From contig NC_052614.1 of assembly GCF_016545825.1 (NCBI RefSeq), forward strand, positions 32,954,072 through 33,018,071: 64,000 bases of DNA. The letters run 5' to 3'. Each line of letters opens with the position of its first letter. The first letter of the stretch is position 1. Source of the stretch: Eucalyptus grandis. Taxonomy: Eukaryota; Streptophyta; Magnoliopsida; Myrtales; Myrtaceae. The translations under genes were made by a program, and so were the position numbers. Of the stretch, positions 47,866 through 59,971 are shown piece after piece. The notes under the pieces are model-generated. The model searched no databases. It worked only from the letters and a program-made list of their open reading frames with translations, and had not been told where the DNA came from.

Positions 47866-48670
47866 ATGGAGGGCAACCATGAAAACCAACTCCGATTGCT
47901 GGCACTTTGTAAACAGATGGGGGACTTATGGACCGTGGATGACATCACAGAGCTAAATGCCAACATTCCTGAGGTACACAAACATGCTAATGAGTATCTG
48001 TTGTATAGGAAATTATTTTCAAAACCCAATGTCAATTTTCCAGCATTTTGGGCTACAATGAAAAGGGCTTGTAAATTAGAAGATGTTAAATGTGAGGTGA
48101 TAGAACCGGGTCTCTTTATTTTAATATTTAAATCGGAGGAAGAGCAGAAAAGAGTACTACAGATGGCCCCTAGTCGTTTGCAAGTAATTGATTAGTTTTA
48201 CAGGAAGGTGACCCTACCGTTCCCGAGCACTGTTATGAATTCATATATTGTTCCTTTTGGGTGCATCTTGTGGGGCTTCCATGTACTACTTTTGTCGAAG
48301 GATTGTATTTGGCTGATTGCTGGAAAATTGGGAGAGGTAGAGGAAGTTAGGATTGAAGCTAGAAACAATAGTTCACACAAAATAGGAAAAGCAAGAGTGA
48401 GGCTGAATTTGCTTCATCCCCTCAAAACCGGCACTATTATTCATGTGAGAGATCGAAACTGGTGGATTGACTTTAAATATGAAAGATTACCACACCATTA
48501 CTATTCCTGCGGTTATATAGGTCATTATGAAAACTATTGTTCGAGCTTTCCATATGAAGAATCAGGAATCCCTCAGGATAAACCAGGTTGCTGTGGATCT
48601 TGGTTGAAAGCAGAGGTGAAGGATCTAAGCCCTTGTTGGAATACTTTCTATGGAGAGATTGACTTTACCT
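47866..48670 (+). pseudogene. LINE-type ORF1 (DUF4283 + zinc knuckle), broken
   Basis: ATG at 47866 opens a frame of 109 codons to TAG at 48193-48195, and the same frame goes on to the assembly gap. The first part reads LPFP...IPFGCILWGFHVL after a DUF4283-like stretch (FWATMKRACKLEDVKCEVIEPGLFILIFKSEEEQKRVL), and the later part has KARVRLNLLHPLKTG, then YERLPHHYYSCGYIGHYENYC, a CCHC knuckle (zf-CCHC_4) whose first Cys is Tyr. This domain pair is typical of the first ORF product of plant LINEs and related domesticated proteins. The stop makes it a pseudogene unless read through. The RT part would follow into the gap. A leader with 'ccctaa' phrases precedes the ATG (47700-47865). Confidence 0.75.
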
Positions 48671-48770
48671 NNNNNNNNNNNNNNNNNNNNNNNNNNNNNN
48701 NNNNNNNNNNNNNNNNNNNNNNNNNNNNNNNNNNNNNNNNNNNNNNNNNNNNNNNNNNNNNNNNNNNNNN
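48671..48770. other. Assembly gap (100 N)
   Basis: Exactly 100 N, the usual placeholder for a gap of unknown size. It lies where the downstream part of the LINE and the missing C-terminal exons of the neighbouring IRE1-like gene would be expected. Confidence 0.98.
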
Positions 48771-49565
48771 TAATATAGAGAAGACATCGTGACTTAAATC
48801 AACAATATATCTAGGCTCATATAGTATCCAGGCCACTTGAAGGTATCATATTCATATGCTTAGCCATATCTTATTGGAAATTAAGGAATTTCTCTAACAC
48901 GCTAAGACCCAGTAAGAATGTCAGAAGTACATTGGAGAAAAAAACTGTTATAGGTTCTTTATGTAAACTCTACAATGAAAAGACCCAGTACAGAATTTGA
49001 TCGCCATATAAATCACATCAACATTAACCGAATTTGAGTGCGTGAGGATTCTGCAGCATTTACGAATCAAAAGGAAAGAAGGCATACTCTTTTTACCAAG
49101 ATGTGAAAATCAATGGAATTATTACTACTACGTAATTGATAATACCCAATTGTTCTCCATGGGAAGAAGACAGAGTTTAGCCCTGATAGTGAGATTGAAC
49201 TTAACCTATGACCCTAGAGAGGAAGCTGCAAGGTTCAAAACTCAGCCCGCAGTCGACTGCATTGGGCTCACCACAATCAAGGTAGTGGCCTAATAATCCC
49301 TCTATCATGCATCACTTAGAAGTTTTTGCAGGAGAGCTATTAAGTCCTTCAACTAGATCCTGATACCCACATGAGCCAGCAAAGAAGAGTACATGCAGGT
49401 GGTGATCTCTATGAGATGCTTCTGAGTCATGCAAAACATATGTAAGCAAGCTCACTACAAATACAAATATGTGAGAGTTGATTTTAGGAGTCCTGCAATA
49501 AGTAAGATGCTGCAGTTATCTCTCTATTCATACCCTCATTGGCAAATCAAAACATAAAAAATTAC
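48771..49565. other. 3' side of IRE1-like gene 1, no exon recognised
   Basis: I looked on the minus strand for the next IRE1 exons (HRDLKPQN, DFG, GWQAPEQL, KEN) and found none. A plus-strand open frame at 49042-49293 (starting MRILQHLRIKRK) has no domain; its 'ggttcaaaactc' phrase is B-box-like, so a SINE relic is possible but unproven. Confidence 0.4.
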
Positions 49566-51449
49566 CTCATCAGTTTCATTAACTGAGGTGAGGGATAATT
49601 ATCTGCCCGCCACAAGTTAACATCTTGCATCATACCCCTAACAGAATCCAATTTGATTTTGTAATCACTTGTTGATGCTGGATCACGAGGGTACGCAGAG
49701 TTATTTGAAGAATCTAAACGTACTTGAATTAAATCATCTAAGCTGCAAGTACAAAGCTCTAGTGCAAGATACACAAAATGCCGGTCTTTCTCCACTCCAT
49801 AATACCGAACAATATTTTCATGTCGGTCAGCTTTTATCAAAATGTCAATCTCCTTGGAGACAACATCATCAAAACAATCCCGGACAAGGCGTTTCACTGC
49901 AGCAAGTCGTCCATCATATTTGCCCTCATAGACAATGGTCCCCTTACTTCCCTCACCAATTTTTGTACTTGACACAGCGATTTTACCAATTTCACTCCAT
50001 CCATCAAGAAGGCTATTGATCTTCGTCAATTGATCACCGTTGCTCCTGATATTGTCAATCCTGCCTTCATTTCCTGAAAAGACAATTTCCACATTTCTAT
50101 CAAAAACTCTATAATTGATTCTCTTTCAAGTGATCTCTCGAGAAAGCGCCTACATTCATGCCAAAAGACAAAATCACAAGGCTTGATATGAGACGTGTTA
50201 AAACGGACAATACCTCAAGTGAATTAATCAAGGAGCAATGTGGTATCAAAGTGATAACCCCTTTAGAAGCTATGTGATTTGAGGACGAACTACGTGGAAG
50301 CTGGTGCGCCTATAATGACTCAGTTTGATAAGGGCAGGAAGTAATTGTCGGGATGACAGACAACTTAATATGGAATGGGTCAAAGCCACAATACCTTGAA
50401 TGAATTAATCCAGGGTATTACCTCTAAGGTAAACATAGATGAAATTTGAAACGACATTCACAATATTGGCACATAAGATTGAATTTAAACAGATGCTTTT
50501 ATGCGTACTGATATAATTGTCCACTCCAAAGTCAGCCCACCGACAAAGAAAGTTCACTAATCAAGTGAACTTAAGTGCAAGCAGCAATTTGGGCAAGTTT
50601 ATTGTTTGCCTCAATCTTTGCATGCGATAGGTTGCATTTAGATTGAATTGACAAGTTATAATACTTTGATTTAAAGTTTTATATAACAGAAATAGCATAT
50701 ACTTTAATTTCTGCGGAACGCACGGGTATACGCCTATGTCCCAGTCTCCAAAAGATTAGGTGGAGTTCTAGCTTCTGTGTTTCACATTGACTCTTTTCAT
50801 TTGCGATATGAGGGAATAGAGAGAGCTATGGCTTTTCAAGATTCGAAGGTCACACTTAAAAAGCATTTGTCTGTTCATATTTTCCAAAGAACTATTAGTT
50901 ATCATTCACCGACTCTTAAACTCCTCTCTTTCTATTAATTCCTGCCTATTTTGTGTTTTCAGTTACTATCGAAAATCTGAGTATCCTGCCTATATCCCTA
51001 CTCTAAGTAAGGATTAGAAGACAAATTAAGCATGCTGCATGAGCTTTTAACATATAGTGAATTTGAAGATGCGCATTACCTTGTGGAGCCTTGGTATCGG
51101 ATACTTCCACTTCTGCGTTCACTGAGAGTGGCAAGTCAGCCAGCCAACCTTCAGGCATGTCAGTCAAATCTTCAGCTGCGAACTCTCGTTGGCAGATGAC
51201 AGAACTCAAATTCTGTGGCTCACGGTAGTAATCAAAAGGAGAATGTACAAGGGCTTCTATATATGATACACTTTCTGGGGAAAACGCGGCAGACGGATCG
51301 GGCAAATTCTTCTCACTAAACGGAAGATCGGGTGATGAACTGGCACCTACAGTGCTTATCACATCAGAGCTCAGGATCGGCGAGCTAGGGACTAAAATAT
51401 TTCTAAAATCATCTCCGTTGTTCATGCGGGGCCTCTTCTGCATTGACAT
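49566..51449 (-). CDS. IRE1-like kinase/endoribonuclease, sensor-less and 3'-incomplete (gene 1)
   Basis: Two exons are seen: 51449-51080 (from MSMQKRPRMNNGDDF) and 50073-49566. They join in phase (CAAG|GA) to 292 codons ending SPQLMKLMR before GTAAT. Residues 1-123 are low-complexity, S/P/E-rich, without signal peptide or membrane segment. From about 147 the kinase reads WSEIGKIAV, the glycine loop GEGSKGTIVYEG (163-174), AAVK with the ATP-binding lysine (about 184), SKEIDIL, HENIVRYYGVEKD, LALELCTCSLDDLI, then the IRE1-specific KIKLDSVRGMMQDVNLWRADNYPSPQL. IRE1 is the ER stress sensor that splices bZIP60 mRNA in plants; the normal protein begins with a lumenal domain and a membrane helix, missing here. 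Arabidopsis IRE1C is a known example without sensor. An in-frame TGA lies six codons before the ATG. HRD, DFG and KEN are not seen before the gap. Gene, gene fragment or gap artefact remain open. Confidence 0.75.
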
Positions 51450-53005
51450 GGCTGTTGCCTGATTTCACCGCTCTTTTACCCCCAACGTTACGTGGGCTTC
51501 TGATCTCACTTGGCCATCGACGCGCTTGCAGCCATGAATCCCATATCCTGCAACTCCAGCAAGGCGGGCCCTAATCCTCGTCGTGCTTCCGCCATACTTA
51601 TTCCCACGGAATCTACAAATCCAGTTGTTGTTAGAAGCTCTCTACAAATCTGCGAAAGGGGTCCAGCTCTCTGGGCATTTCCCCTATATCTCACGGAAGA
51701 GTAAACAGATGTTTCAAGAAAGACCTTGGATCATATCAGGAGTTTCAATCAACCCCTTTCTTTTTTTGATTTATCGGACAAGTTTGCAGGATACTTCTTC
51801 GCAAAGAAGATGAATCTTCATCCAAGAAGACGACGACTTACATGAAGCAGAAAAAAGAAAAGGAAAGGAAATGGTGGGGGTTTCGGATGACTCTAGAAAA
51901 AGAGAATCCTTTCCGGCGCACTCCTCTGCTCTCCTCTGCAGATCGTCTCTCTCTCCTCTCTCCTCTCTCTCTCTCCCCGTTCTCCCCTCCGCCTCTGCTG
52001 AGGTGCCTATCGGTGGGGCTTGGGAAGGCGACGGCGGCGTCCGCGTTCAGGAGCAGGGGCGCTTTGTGGAGGAAAGAGAGAAAGAGCGAGCAGAGCGACC
52101 TTCACTCGCGGAGAGGGAGGCGAAGGGGCGTCGGCGGCGGCGGCGGCGTCGGCGTCGGAGTCGGGGGCGACGGAGGCAACCGGCGGAGGTGAAGGGCCGT
52201 CGGCGTCGCGTTTCGCTGGAAGAGAGAGCACGGCGGACTTCGCGGAGGGAGAGAGAGCGCACAGCGGACTTCGCGAGAGGGAGGCGGAAAAGAAATGATG
52301 ACTTTAGAAAAAAGAGAATACTTTCGGCGGGGCGGGCCCACCTGTCTGAATTTTTGAAACTCCGCCGCGCTCTCTCTCTCCCTCCGTTACTTCTCCGTTA
52401 GCTCGTCGTGTTTTCTCTGCGCGTAGCTCCTCATGTTATCTCTGCGCGCGCTCTCTCCCCTCCGTTACTTCTCCATTAGCTCCTCATGTTATCTCTGCGC
52501 GCGTGCCCTCTCCCTCTCCCTCCCGAGCCCCCTCCCTCTCTCTCTCCCTCGCCCTCTTCGTTTCCCAACTTCTCCTCCTTTCCTCCAACAAGCTCGGCTT
52601 CAACTTCCCATGCGCTTCACTCCCGACCACGCCTCTACCTCCACCTCCGCCGTCGCCTCCCGGAGCCCCATCGGTGGCTCCGATTCGACGTCCGCGTCCG
52701 ACGAGCTCAGGTTAGGTTTTTCGCCTTGCTCTGCTCTCTCCCTCTTTCCATCCCTCTTCACGACCCCTCTTCCCTTCATTAGCGACCTCTGCTCCCTCCC
52801 TCTTCACCACCGAAAGCTCCCTCTTTTCATTTTGAATCCAGATCCTCGTCTCTCCTAAATCTTCTGCGCGCTTCCCTCCCCTTACTGCGGAGGCCTCTTT
52901 CCATTCACTCTCTACTCTGACGCCGCCTCCGCCTCCGTCGACGAGCCCCATTGGCGGCTCCGATTTGTCCTCTGCGTCCGACGAGTTGCGAATATATTCC
53001 ATTGA
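51450..53005. other. Flank above IRE1-like gene 1, GC-rich and CT-rich
   Basis: 51840-52900 is rich in CTCTC and GC with long R-, S- and P-rich frames on both strands. No frame has a recognisable domain. 52668-52713 and 52945-52989 are near-repeats ('ccccat.gg.ggctccgatt....tctgcgtccgacgag.t'), the second leading directly into the TRM61 fragment. A frame at 51506-51694 (-) lies just above the IRE1-like ATG, but ends in a stop and has no IRE1 lumenal features. The composition may be a 5' UTR/promoter of a plus-strand transcript. Confidence 0.35.
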
Positions 53006-53146
53006 GCTAGAAGTAGTTCCGGGTTGTGGGGTTCTCCAATCGGGGACGGGAAGCGGGTCATTAACCACGTCGCTCGCGAAAACTGTGGCTCCTACCGGTC
53101 GTGGGTATACATTTGATTTCCATGAGCAAAGAGCTGCATCTAAACT
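53006..53146 (+). pseudogene. Fragment of tRNA m1A58 methyltransferase (TRM61)
   Basis: One plus-strand frame reads [31 protein letters not shown] and [12 protein letters not shown], matching the S-adenosylmethionine-binding core (motif I GTGSGSLT) of the catalytic subunit of eukaryotic tRNA (adenine-58-N1)-methyltransferase, which methylates A58 in the T-loop together with TRM6. Only about 47 residues (of some 300) are here; upstream the frame is fused to [15 protein letters not shown], downstream to [16 protein letters not shown] and stop at 53208-53210. So it is a captured or duplicated exon piece in foreign context, not a working gene. Confidence 0.85.
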
Positions 53147-54300
53147 GAGGCTTCCAACCGTTTATGTCTTGGCATGTTCAACAATTCACGGGATATTATG
53201 GTCCAGATGATGCAACTTTGTTTTGAAGATTCTAACTAGTGCTTATTCCAACATATCATAGACATATATGGGTGTATGCATGTACGTATGTTCTCGTGTT
53301 GTCTTATCTGAAGCTAAGTTAAGGCTTCAGCTTAACCCGAGTGAGAGAGTGTTTGTAGTAGTTTTTAATGATGGGGGACCACTGATCCATTGGGTTTCAC
53401 TGCAGCTGAACGACTGCTCACTGATTTTGCCTAGGTATATTCCTAGCTTAAATATAATGATCTTGGAGAGACTTTTATGGACGCTCAGTCTCAGATGATG
53501 TTCTAGAGAGAATTCTCACTACGGTGCAGCTATTTTAATGATTACGATGGATGAGAATGTCCAAATTGAAGGTAGAAGAACTTTTCTGGGGTGGTCATTG
53601 TAAATTCTTGAGATTTTGAGATGAAACTTTCCCACTGTGTTGGTCCTAAGGCTATGCATATATCGATGTCCTTCGTCTGCAAAAAAATTTCAAACTGAAG
53701 TAAACTCTAAATCTGCTTTCTTTGGCTGGCTCAGCTTGTTCCAGCACTTGGAATCCGTCTCTCTTCCTTGTGTGAGTGCGCTCCTCCTTAATCTCTGCTG
53801 CTCAGAAAAGAATTAGTTTGATGTCAGCAGGCTTATACATCTAGGGGAAATTTTCCTCAAGCGGATTAAATGGATCTGTCCAACTGCTCCCACCCTAACC
53901 ATGGCTTTGTTAGGCAGATTTCCTCGTACTGCATGTAAGATGATTAATCTATTCCTATCTTTTCTTTTTTTCCAATATGATCAATTCATGAATATTGTAA
54001 TTTAAAAGTATGTTTTGATGCATGCTCCTAGGGTTTGATGTTGGAGAGATTTCAGAAGGGGGTCCAGAAGACTGGGAAGGCTTAGATGCTACGCAGTGCA
54101 TATTGCTAATCTTTTGTCAACACAACCAGCTAATGATAATTAATACCAGGAGAAAATTTTCTAGAAGAAGCATTTCTCTAATACGTGCAATCTTTAATTT
54201 TTTCTATTCTGAATTACCTTCTGGAACTAATTTCCAGACTGTGGTTGTCAATTATGCAGAATGTTGAGATAAGAACTTCACATTTTCACAACTTTGTGGC
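53147..54300. other. Intergenic
   Basis: No supported gene. Open frames at 53268-53498 and 54022-54267 (+) have no recognisable domains. If 52-54 kb is a plus-strand transcript with a TRM61-derived exon, its other exons are not evident. Confidence 0.35.
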
Positions 54301-57022
54301 CTCTAGCGAGGGCTTGATCCTTGCAATCTGGGCAAGGGCCGTGACCCTCGTTAATAGCCGATGAGGGCTTGCAAGCCCTTGCCTAGTGGCTAGGGAGGGC
54401 TGTTGGTGATGTTCACAAGCCATAATGAAAAAAAAAATTGTAAAATTTGTTAACATTAGCATCGCTGTATCACGTAGTCTATACCGGTGATTTCTAGTCA
54501 AAATTGACCTAATAGACTTAATTGGTACAAATGCAAAAAGACATAAAATTAAATTAGTCCAATTAAAAAATTTGAGATTGAATTGGTACCAATACAATAA
54601 ATTTAAGTTTTTCTTTTTTTTACTTTTCCTATGTTCAAGCCAATATTGATATCCATCCAAAAAAAAAGAAAAAAAGCTATTACCAGTTGCTTTCCAACTC
54701 TTGGCTAACGTAGTTGATAACTTAACGATGGTTTTTGATGATAGCCATTCCCACTTTGGAAAAATCATCACCTGCCAATGTTACTCCTTACCTGTCCTAT
54801 TCTGCACAATGTCTGATATCATCGCATCTAACCTAGTCGTCCATTATAAATTTATTCGATATCCATCTATAGCGTCAACTATAGAAGCAACGTCACTTTA
54901 CATTACAATAGTCATTGCATTAGATTCTGATCGTTAAGTTTGCGTATGCCCACGAGAAGGATGGAGTTATCCAATTGAGTCAGAACAGATATGTCTAACT
55001 TCAAATTCATCAAGATCTACAAAAAGTGGGGTTATCATATTAACAATTTCGGAATGATCAACAGGTAACGTGCCTAAGATTGGCAACATCTATCACACAA
55101 AAAACCGATCCCTTCAGCTCCATTGGACACCTACATACATTCATCACCCATCGAGAATTTTAATTAGGTACAAGATTACACCTGCGTGACAAGTGTGCAA
55201 TGTGACAGTGATGCCAAATACTAACAAAAATCAGCCTACGCTCCCATTTGATTCTTTCGATGTTCATACGCGCTGATTGTTGCATCATCCTGGCGAGCAT
55301 TAAATGAAAGATTTAATGAATCCAACAACCAACTTGAATCGATCCTCGTCCCATACTACCTGCATAAAACATAGTACCTACTGCATCAAATGGCCCAATG
55401 TGGTCGAACAGAAATGAATGAAGAGGTTACCTATTTACCATCGCTGGAAGATCGTGCTCCAAATCATTGGACTACATGAAATTGATCACAGAGAACTCCA
55501 CTGGCATGCCTAAATAGATTCTTGCATATACAAATCCACACATTCATTCCACCCCAATCAATTCACATACAAAACAAGTTTCTTTTACAGTATGATAAAA
55601 GTTGCATAGTTCCATTTGATATCAACCTTTTTTAATTCGGTTATACGCAGGCGCAATGTTGTCCATAGTCATTCTAGCAAGCAAAAGAACGGGTTACAAC
55701 ATATTCATGTAAATAAACATTGCAGAATGTTTGCTTGCCCAAGGATGTTTAACTGTCTAACAGTTTCGTCACAGTTTCCATGTTACGACGAAGATCCATA
55801 ATTAAGGGTTAACAACTAAAATTGTCAATCGACGATCCGTTTACGGTAATGAAGTAATGTCAAACATCAATATGTGTCCTCCTTTAACAATAAAATAAAA
55901 CGACACAGCTCAGCATACCCATCGCCATGCGCTCCTTGATCTGGGACATCATTTGGGGTCATGATCGACAACTTCGGATTTTCAAACTTGTGCTTTCTAG
56001 ACTCCCCATTATGGGAACATGACTCGTATGGGAAATTGTCCAAAAAGTTATGCGCAAAGGAAAGTTATAATAAATCTTTGCCTCTTGTGAAATATTTACA
56101 AGTTGAAGTCAAATGAACACTACTGTTTTTCTGTCAAAAGCATAAATGTACGAGCTGCTTGTTCAGGAAAGATAAATGATTTGAAAAATAATTTTTTAAA
56201 TATGATCACTTATATTATTTATGAAAATGAATAAAATTAATAATTTCATCATCTACAAAGATGTTTAGATACAAATGTTATCAATAATGAAAACATATTT
56301 CATTAACTAATTAATTTAAGTAATACAAGCAATCAATTTTAAGAAAATATTTTCCAAATCATTCATATTCTACTATATAAATTAAACTGAAAGCATGGAA
56401 AATCTACTAGTTGTGACACTGACTAAACACTTCTTTGTGGATTCCAGGAATCCCACAACAACACCTTCGATCACTTCACTCGAACAATTATCCACTACGA
56501 GTGGTTGTTTTGACTCTTTCATCGGAGAAGTGGCGGATGTACTACCTTTTTTGTTATGAAACAATAATCGTAATTAGAGGAAAATTGCTACTTCAGTTCA
56601 CAAAATCCAATGTAATTTTCAAATTTTTAATTGGTCCAATGCAATACTAATCTCTTATGTGAAATTTAATATGATCCTTTCAGTCAACTAACGTCTGAAA
56701 TTACTGATGTGGCCTTCCAGTCATCTTAACCATATTTTGTGGTATGACCGGCGATCTAACATGGACAAACTCAATAAAAGGACATCGATTTTCGTTTCAT
56801 CAAATCTAACCAAAAAAAAAACAAAGCAAAAGCCACAAAACCCTCAAATTCAACTCCCTCAGTTCGCTTAAAAACCCCAAAATTGACCTCTAACCCAAAT
56901 TCATGAAAAGAATCCCCAATTTCCACTTTGCCATATCAAAATCCACAAATAGATAAGTGAATTTGTCGCAATCAACGATTGTGGTTCCTCTAATCAAGAA
57001 TGATACGTCTATGTTTTGCTCT

Positions 57023-59315
57023 AGTGACTTGAAATCTCCTCTACAAGCAGCAAGACCAACGGAGTACAGGGAAAGAAGATTTCATGGCTGCCCAAGATAT
57101 CAATTTGAAGGAAGTTACAGTTTTTTTAGTTAGGTTGACACATAAATCAGTCAATTGCCAATGAGTGTGTTAAAAATTTTTCAAGGGAGCAATGTCGATG
57201 AAGAAACAATATCAACCCATCATGAGGATTATGGCAATTCAATGGAAGCCAAGCCCAAAGCTCTTAATGTAAGAGTTTTTTTTTTAATCTTTTTTATTTT
57301 TATGTGAGCTATATTAATTGATATTGTAATTTACCATACATAATTGGTCTATTGAGGTGAAATATAAAAATTCTTAATTAGTCTAATATGGAACTTGCTA
57401 ATGTGAACCGAGTAAAGCACGGCTTGCAATGAAAGGTTTGTGGCTTAAAACTTTATAGATAAAGCTCAAGTCTATTTTCTAACCTTGATACACAAATAAC
57501 CTCATATAATCAGTGTTTAGTGAATGCTAAAGGTTAGAGGCTGTCTCACGTTATCAGCTACTAATCTTGGTTAGATTCAAAGATGGAATGACCAAATTAG
57601 TGAACATGCAATTGAAAAATCAAAGATGGAATGCCGGCTTGATTCAACTTGATCCATTTCAAACCAACATCCAATTTGATCAATTGAATTTCAATTTGGC
57701 CAATGGAACCTCAATTTTACACTTTGGTCTAGTTCACAATGCAATTTTAATCGAAACTGAGGGAATTACGGCATTTCATGTAAAATTAATCAAACCAAGT
57801 CAAGTCAATTCAGTCAGTTGCATCTAATTTGATCCAATTCATTTGAGATTTTTTAATTTAACTTAGATTAGACAAAATTAAGAAAAATGGGAACAAAATT
57901 GGAGCTTAATTGAGCCAACCAAGGCCCAAGTCAATCTAGTCCGATTGGCTCAAGCCAACCCGATTGATCTTGACCCATTGAGGCCAATCAGCCATCTCGA
58001 CTATTTTCCAGCCAAGTGTTGGCAAGTTTATTCTAACTAGACAAGCCATGGAGCCCTCCCCATATAGGAGCATGCAACGGGAACTGCCCGGACCGGACCG
58101 AACCAATCGGTTTTAGGCTGGTCCGGTTTCTAGTTCCTACTCTTGGACCGAGTGGCCGGTTGGTTCGATTCCCGGTTCCAAAGTGGGAACCGGACTAGAT
58201 CAACTTTTTAAATATATACTTATATACTTAAATATATAAAATCAAATTTATTGCAAACCGAAATTGCAATTGAGGTAACAATCTCACATGTGACCAAAAA
58301 ACCACAAAAACTCTTATTGTTCCTTTTTATTTAAAGACAAAGCCTATTTGTTAGTTTCTTCTTCTATCCAATGTGGGACTAAGGCTCTAAGAGACTCTCA
58401 TTCCCCAAGGCTCATGCTCACTTGCAAGAGACAAGGCACTACAAGCCTCCAAGAGTCCCACATGGAGCACATACTCAAAGAGCATAAGAGAGATTGTCTA
58501 TAAAACTCAGGTCAAGTACAATCTTAGTCATATTGTTCATGCTTTTATGGTTAAGAATGAATGTGAAACACACGAAGTGTGATTGATGCTCACATAAGTG
58601 GAGTTTGAATTTTTTGCACTTGGAGACATGTGCAATTAGTTCTATTGGGCCACCTACTCGGGAACCAAATTGGATTGATTGGTCTGGAGCACAACCGCTC
58701 TTTACTGGAGCACGACCACTCTTTACTAAAAAAAAAAAAAAAAAAAAAAGGTGGTCGGCTTCGTTGGACCGGATCGAACCGGAACCAATCCCGGTCCAAG
58801 GACTAAATGATCCGGTCCATGGTTCTCAAAATTGGGAACCGGTCCTCCCAGTCCGATTCATGTTCCAAGAACCGATCAATCCTATCCCATATGTGAAAAT
58901 TACAAAAATGCCCTCATGTGGCAAAAATTACCAAATTGTCAGTAATTCTTGTCAACTTGAATGAACCAATGGGAGCCTTTTCAAATAGCAAAGCAAGTGA
59001 TATTGGCCATTCATCATGAGATCATCCAAGCCACCCATTGTGCAAAGTCATCAATCCATGTGAATTGAAATGGGCCACTGAGGAGCTTGCTTAATCAAGA
59101 ATAGTAATTTTGACATTTTGTAAATAGTAAGCATTGTTGGCTAAATTATCATTTATTTCAACTAACAAAGTATGAAATAAAAATATGTGATGTCATGTGA
59201 AGTTCTCATTATATCATGATTGACGGCCGATTCAAAGATATTAACACTGTAACATTTAATGACAACATTGAAGGGGTGACTTCTTCTTTAAAGGTACAAC
59301 GATTTAAATATTCTT
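57023..59315. other. Segment present in copy B only
   Basis: Left junction 'tctatgttttg|ctctagtgac', right junction 'ttaaattt|gatttcaagc'. There is no target-site duplication and no terminal repeat at the ends, so loss from copy A by end joining at the shared 'ttttg/atttg' bases is more likely than insertion into B. It contains N-rich low-complexity 'ccaatttgatcaattgaatt' phrases (57600-57990) and the third AGGGGTG-type element (58066-58885). No gene recognised. Confidence 0.65.
58066..58885. mobile_element. Non-autonomous DNA element, AGGAGCATG-type ends (copy 3)
   Basis: Starts AGGAGCATGCAACGGGAACTG and ends GATCAATCCTAT, flanked by CCCATAT (58059-58065 and 58886-58892). Both ends carry the GGTCCGGTTCC phrases of the 7.4-kb copy, and the middle matches too ('gtggagtttgaat', 'agttctattgggcc', 'gattgattggt'). 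Between 58345 and 58590 it has about 240 bp lacking from the 7.4-kb copy, with 'ccaatgtgggact' and 'agtcccacat' facing each other, a motif pair common at ends of small plant elements: a nested insertion is possible. Confidence 0.6.
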
Positions 59316-59971
59316 AAATTTGATTTCAAGCAAATATTTAAGGATTAACTTGAATAAAATTAAAGTGAAAGTTAATTTTAAGCCTTAAAAAGGGACACGT
59401 AAATGAATCAATAAGGAAAAATAAAATAACATTTCATAATAATGTCAAAATAGTACCTTTTATCTAAGACTTTAGAAATATGTGACAATTTGATTGTACT
59501 TGAATTTTACTAGAAAAAGGATTGATAGAGATAAATTTAAGTTGAAAAGTAAACTTTAAGCTAATAAATGGACACGATAAATGGATTGAAAAGAAAGAAA
59601 TAAAATATATAAAAGAGCAAAATTTCCTATAAAATCAATGAGAATTAAAATTTAAAAGTATGCGAAAGATAACAAATACAAGAATTAAAAAAAAAAAAAA
59701 AAGGGAGAGAAATTTAAAAAGGAAAAAAAAGAACCAATTTGGTGGGGTGGCAGATTCCATTCCGTCGCTCCCTTCCCCCTAAATTGCGTGGTGTATGATT
59801 ATCACTGTGGCATGCTTTGATTACCTTATTTTATGCGACGTACATATGGTCTGTGTAGAAAAGTCGACATTGTGAGACCAATTAAAAACTAACATGTAGC
59901 AAATCTGGGTAGTTCAAATGCACGGCCTCGTGAAATTTTGTTATTATGGAACTTCAACTTTTATGTTTGAG

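Noticed and set aside
49042..49293. Plus-strand frame and possible B-box (GGTTCAAAACTC) near 49.2 kb
   Set aside because: No A-box at the right distance, no A-tail or target duplication; cannot be called a SINE.
48771..49560. Possible remaining IRE1 kinase exons on the minus strand
   Set aside because: A stretch near 49350 gives a faint GSCGYQ-like reading, but lacks the surrounding IRE1 residues and ends in stops; not strong enough.
51842..52858. Several 70-176 codon frames in CT/GA-rich DNA near 52 kb
   Set aside because: Repetitive R-, S- and P-rich translations caused by CTCTC and GAGAG runs; only the later TRM61 piece is a real match.
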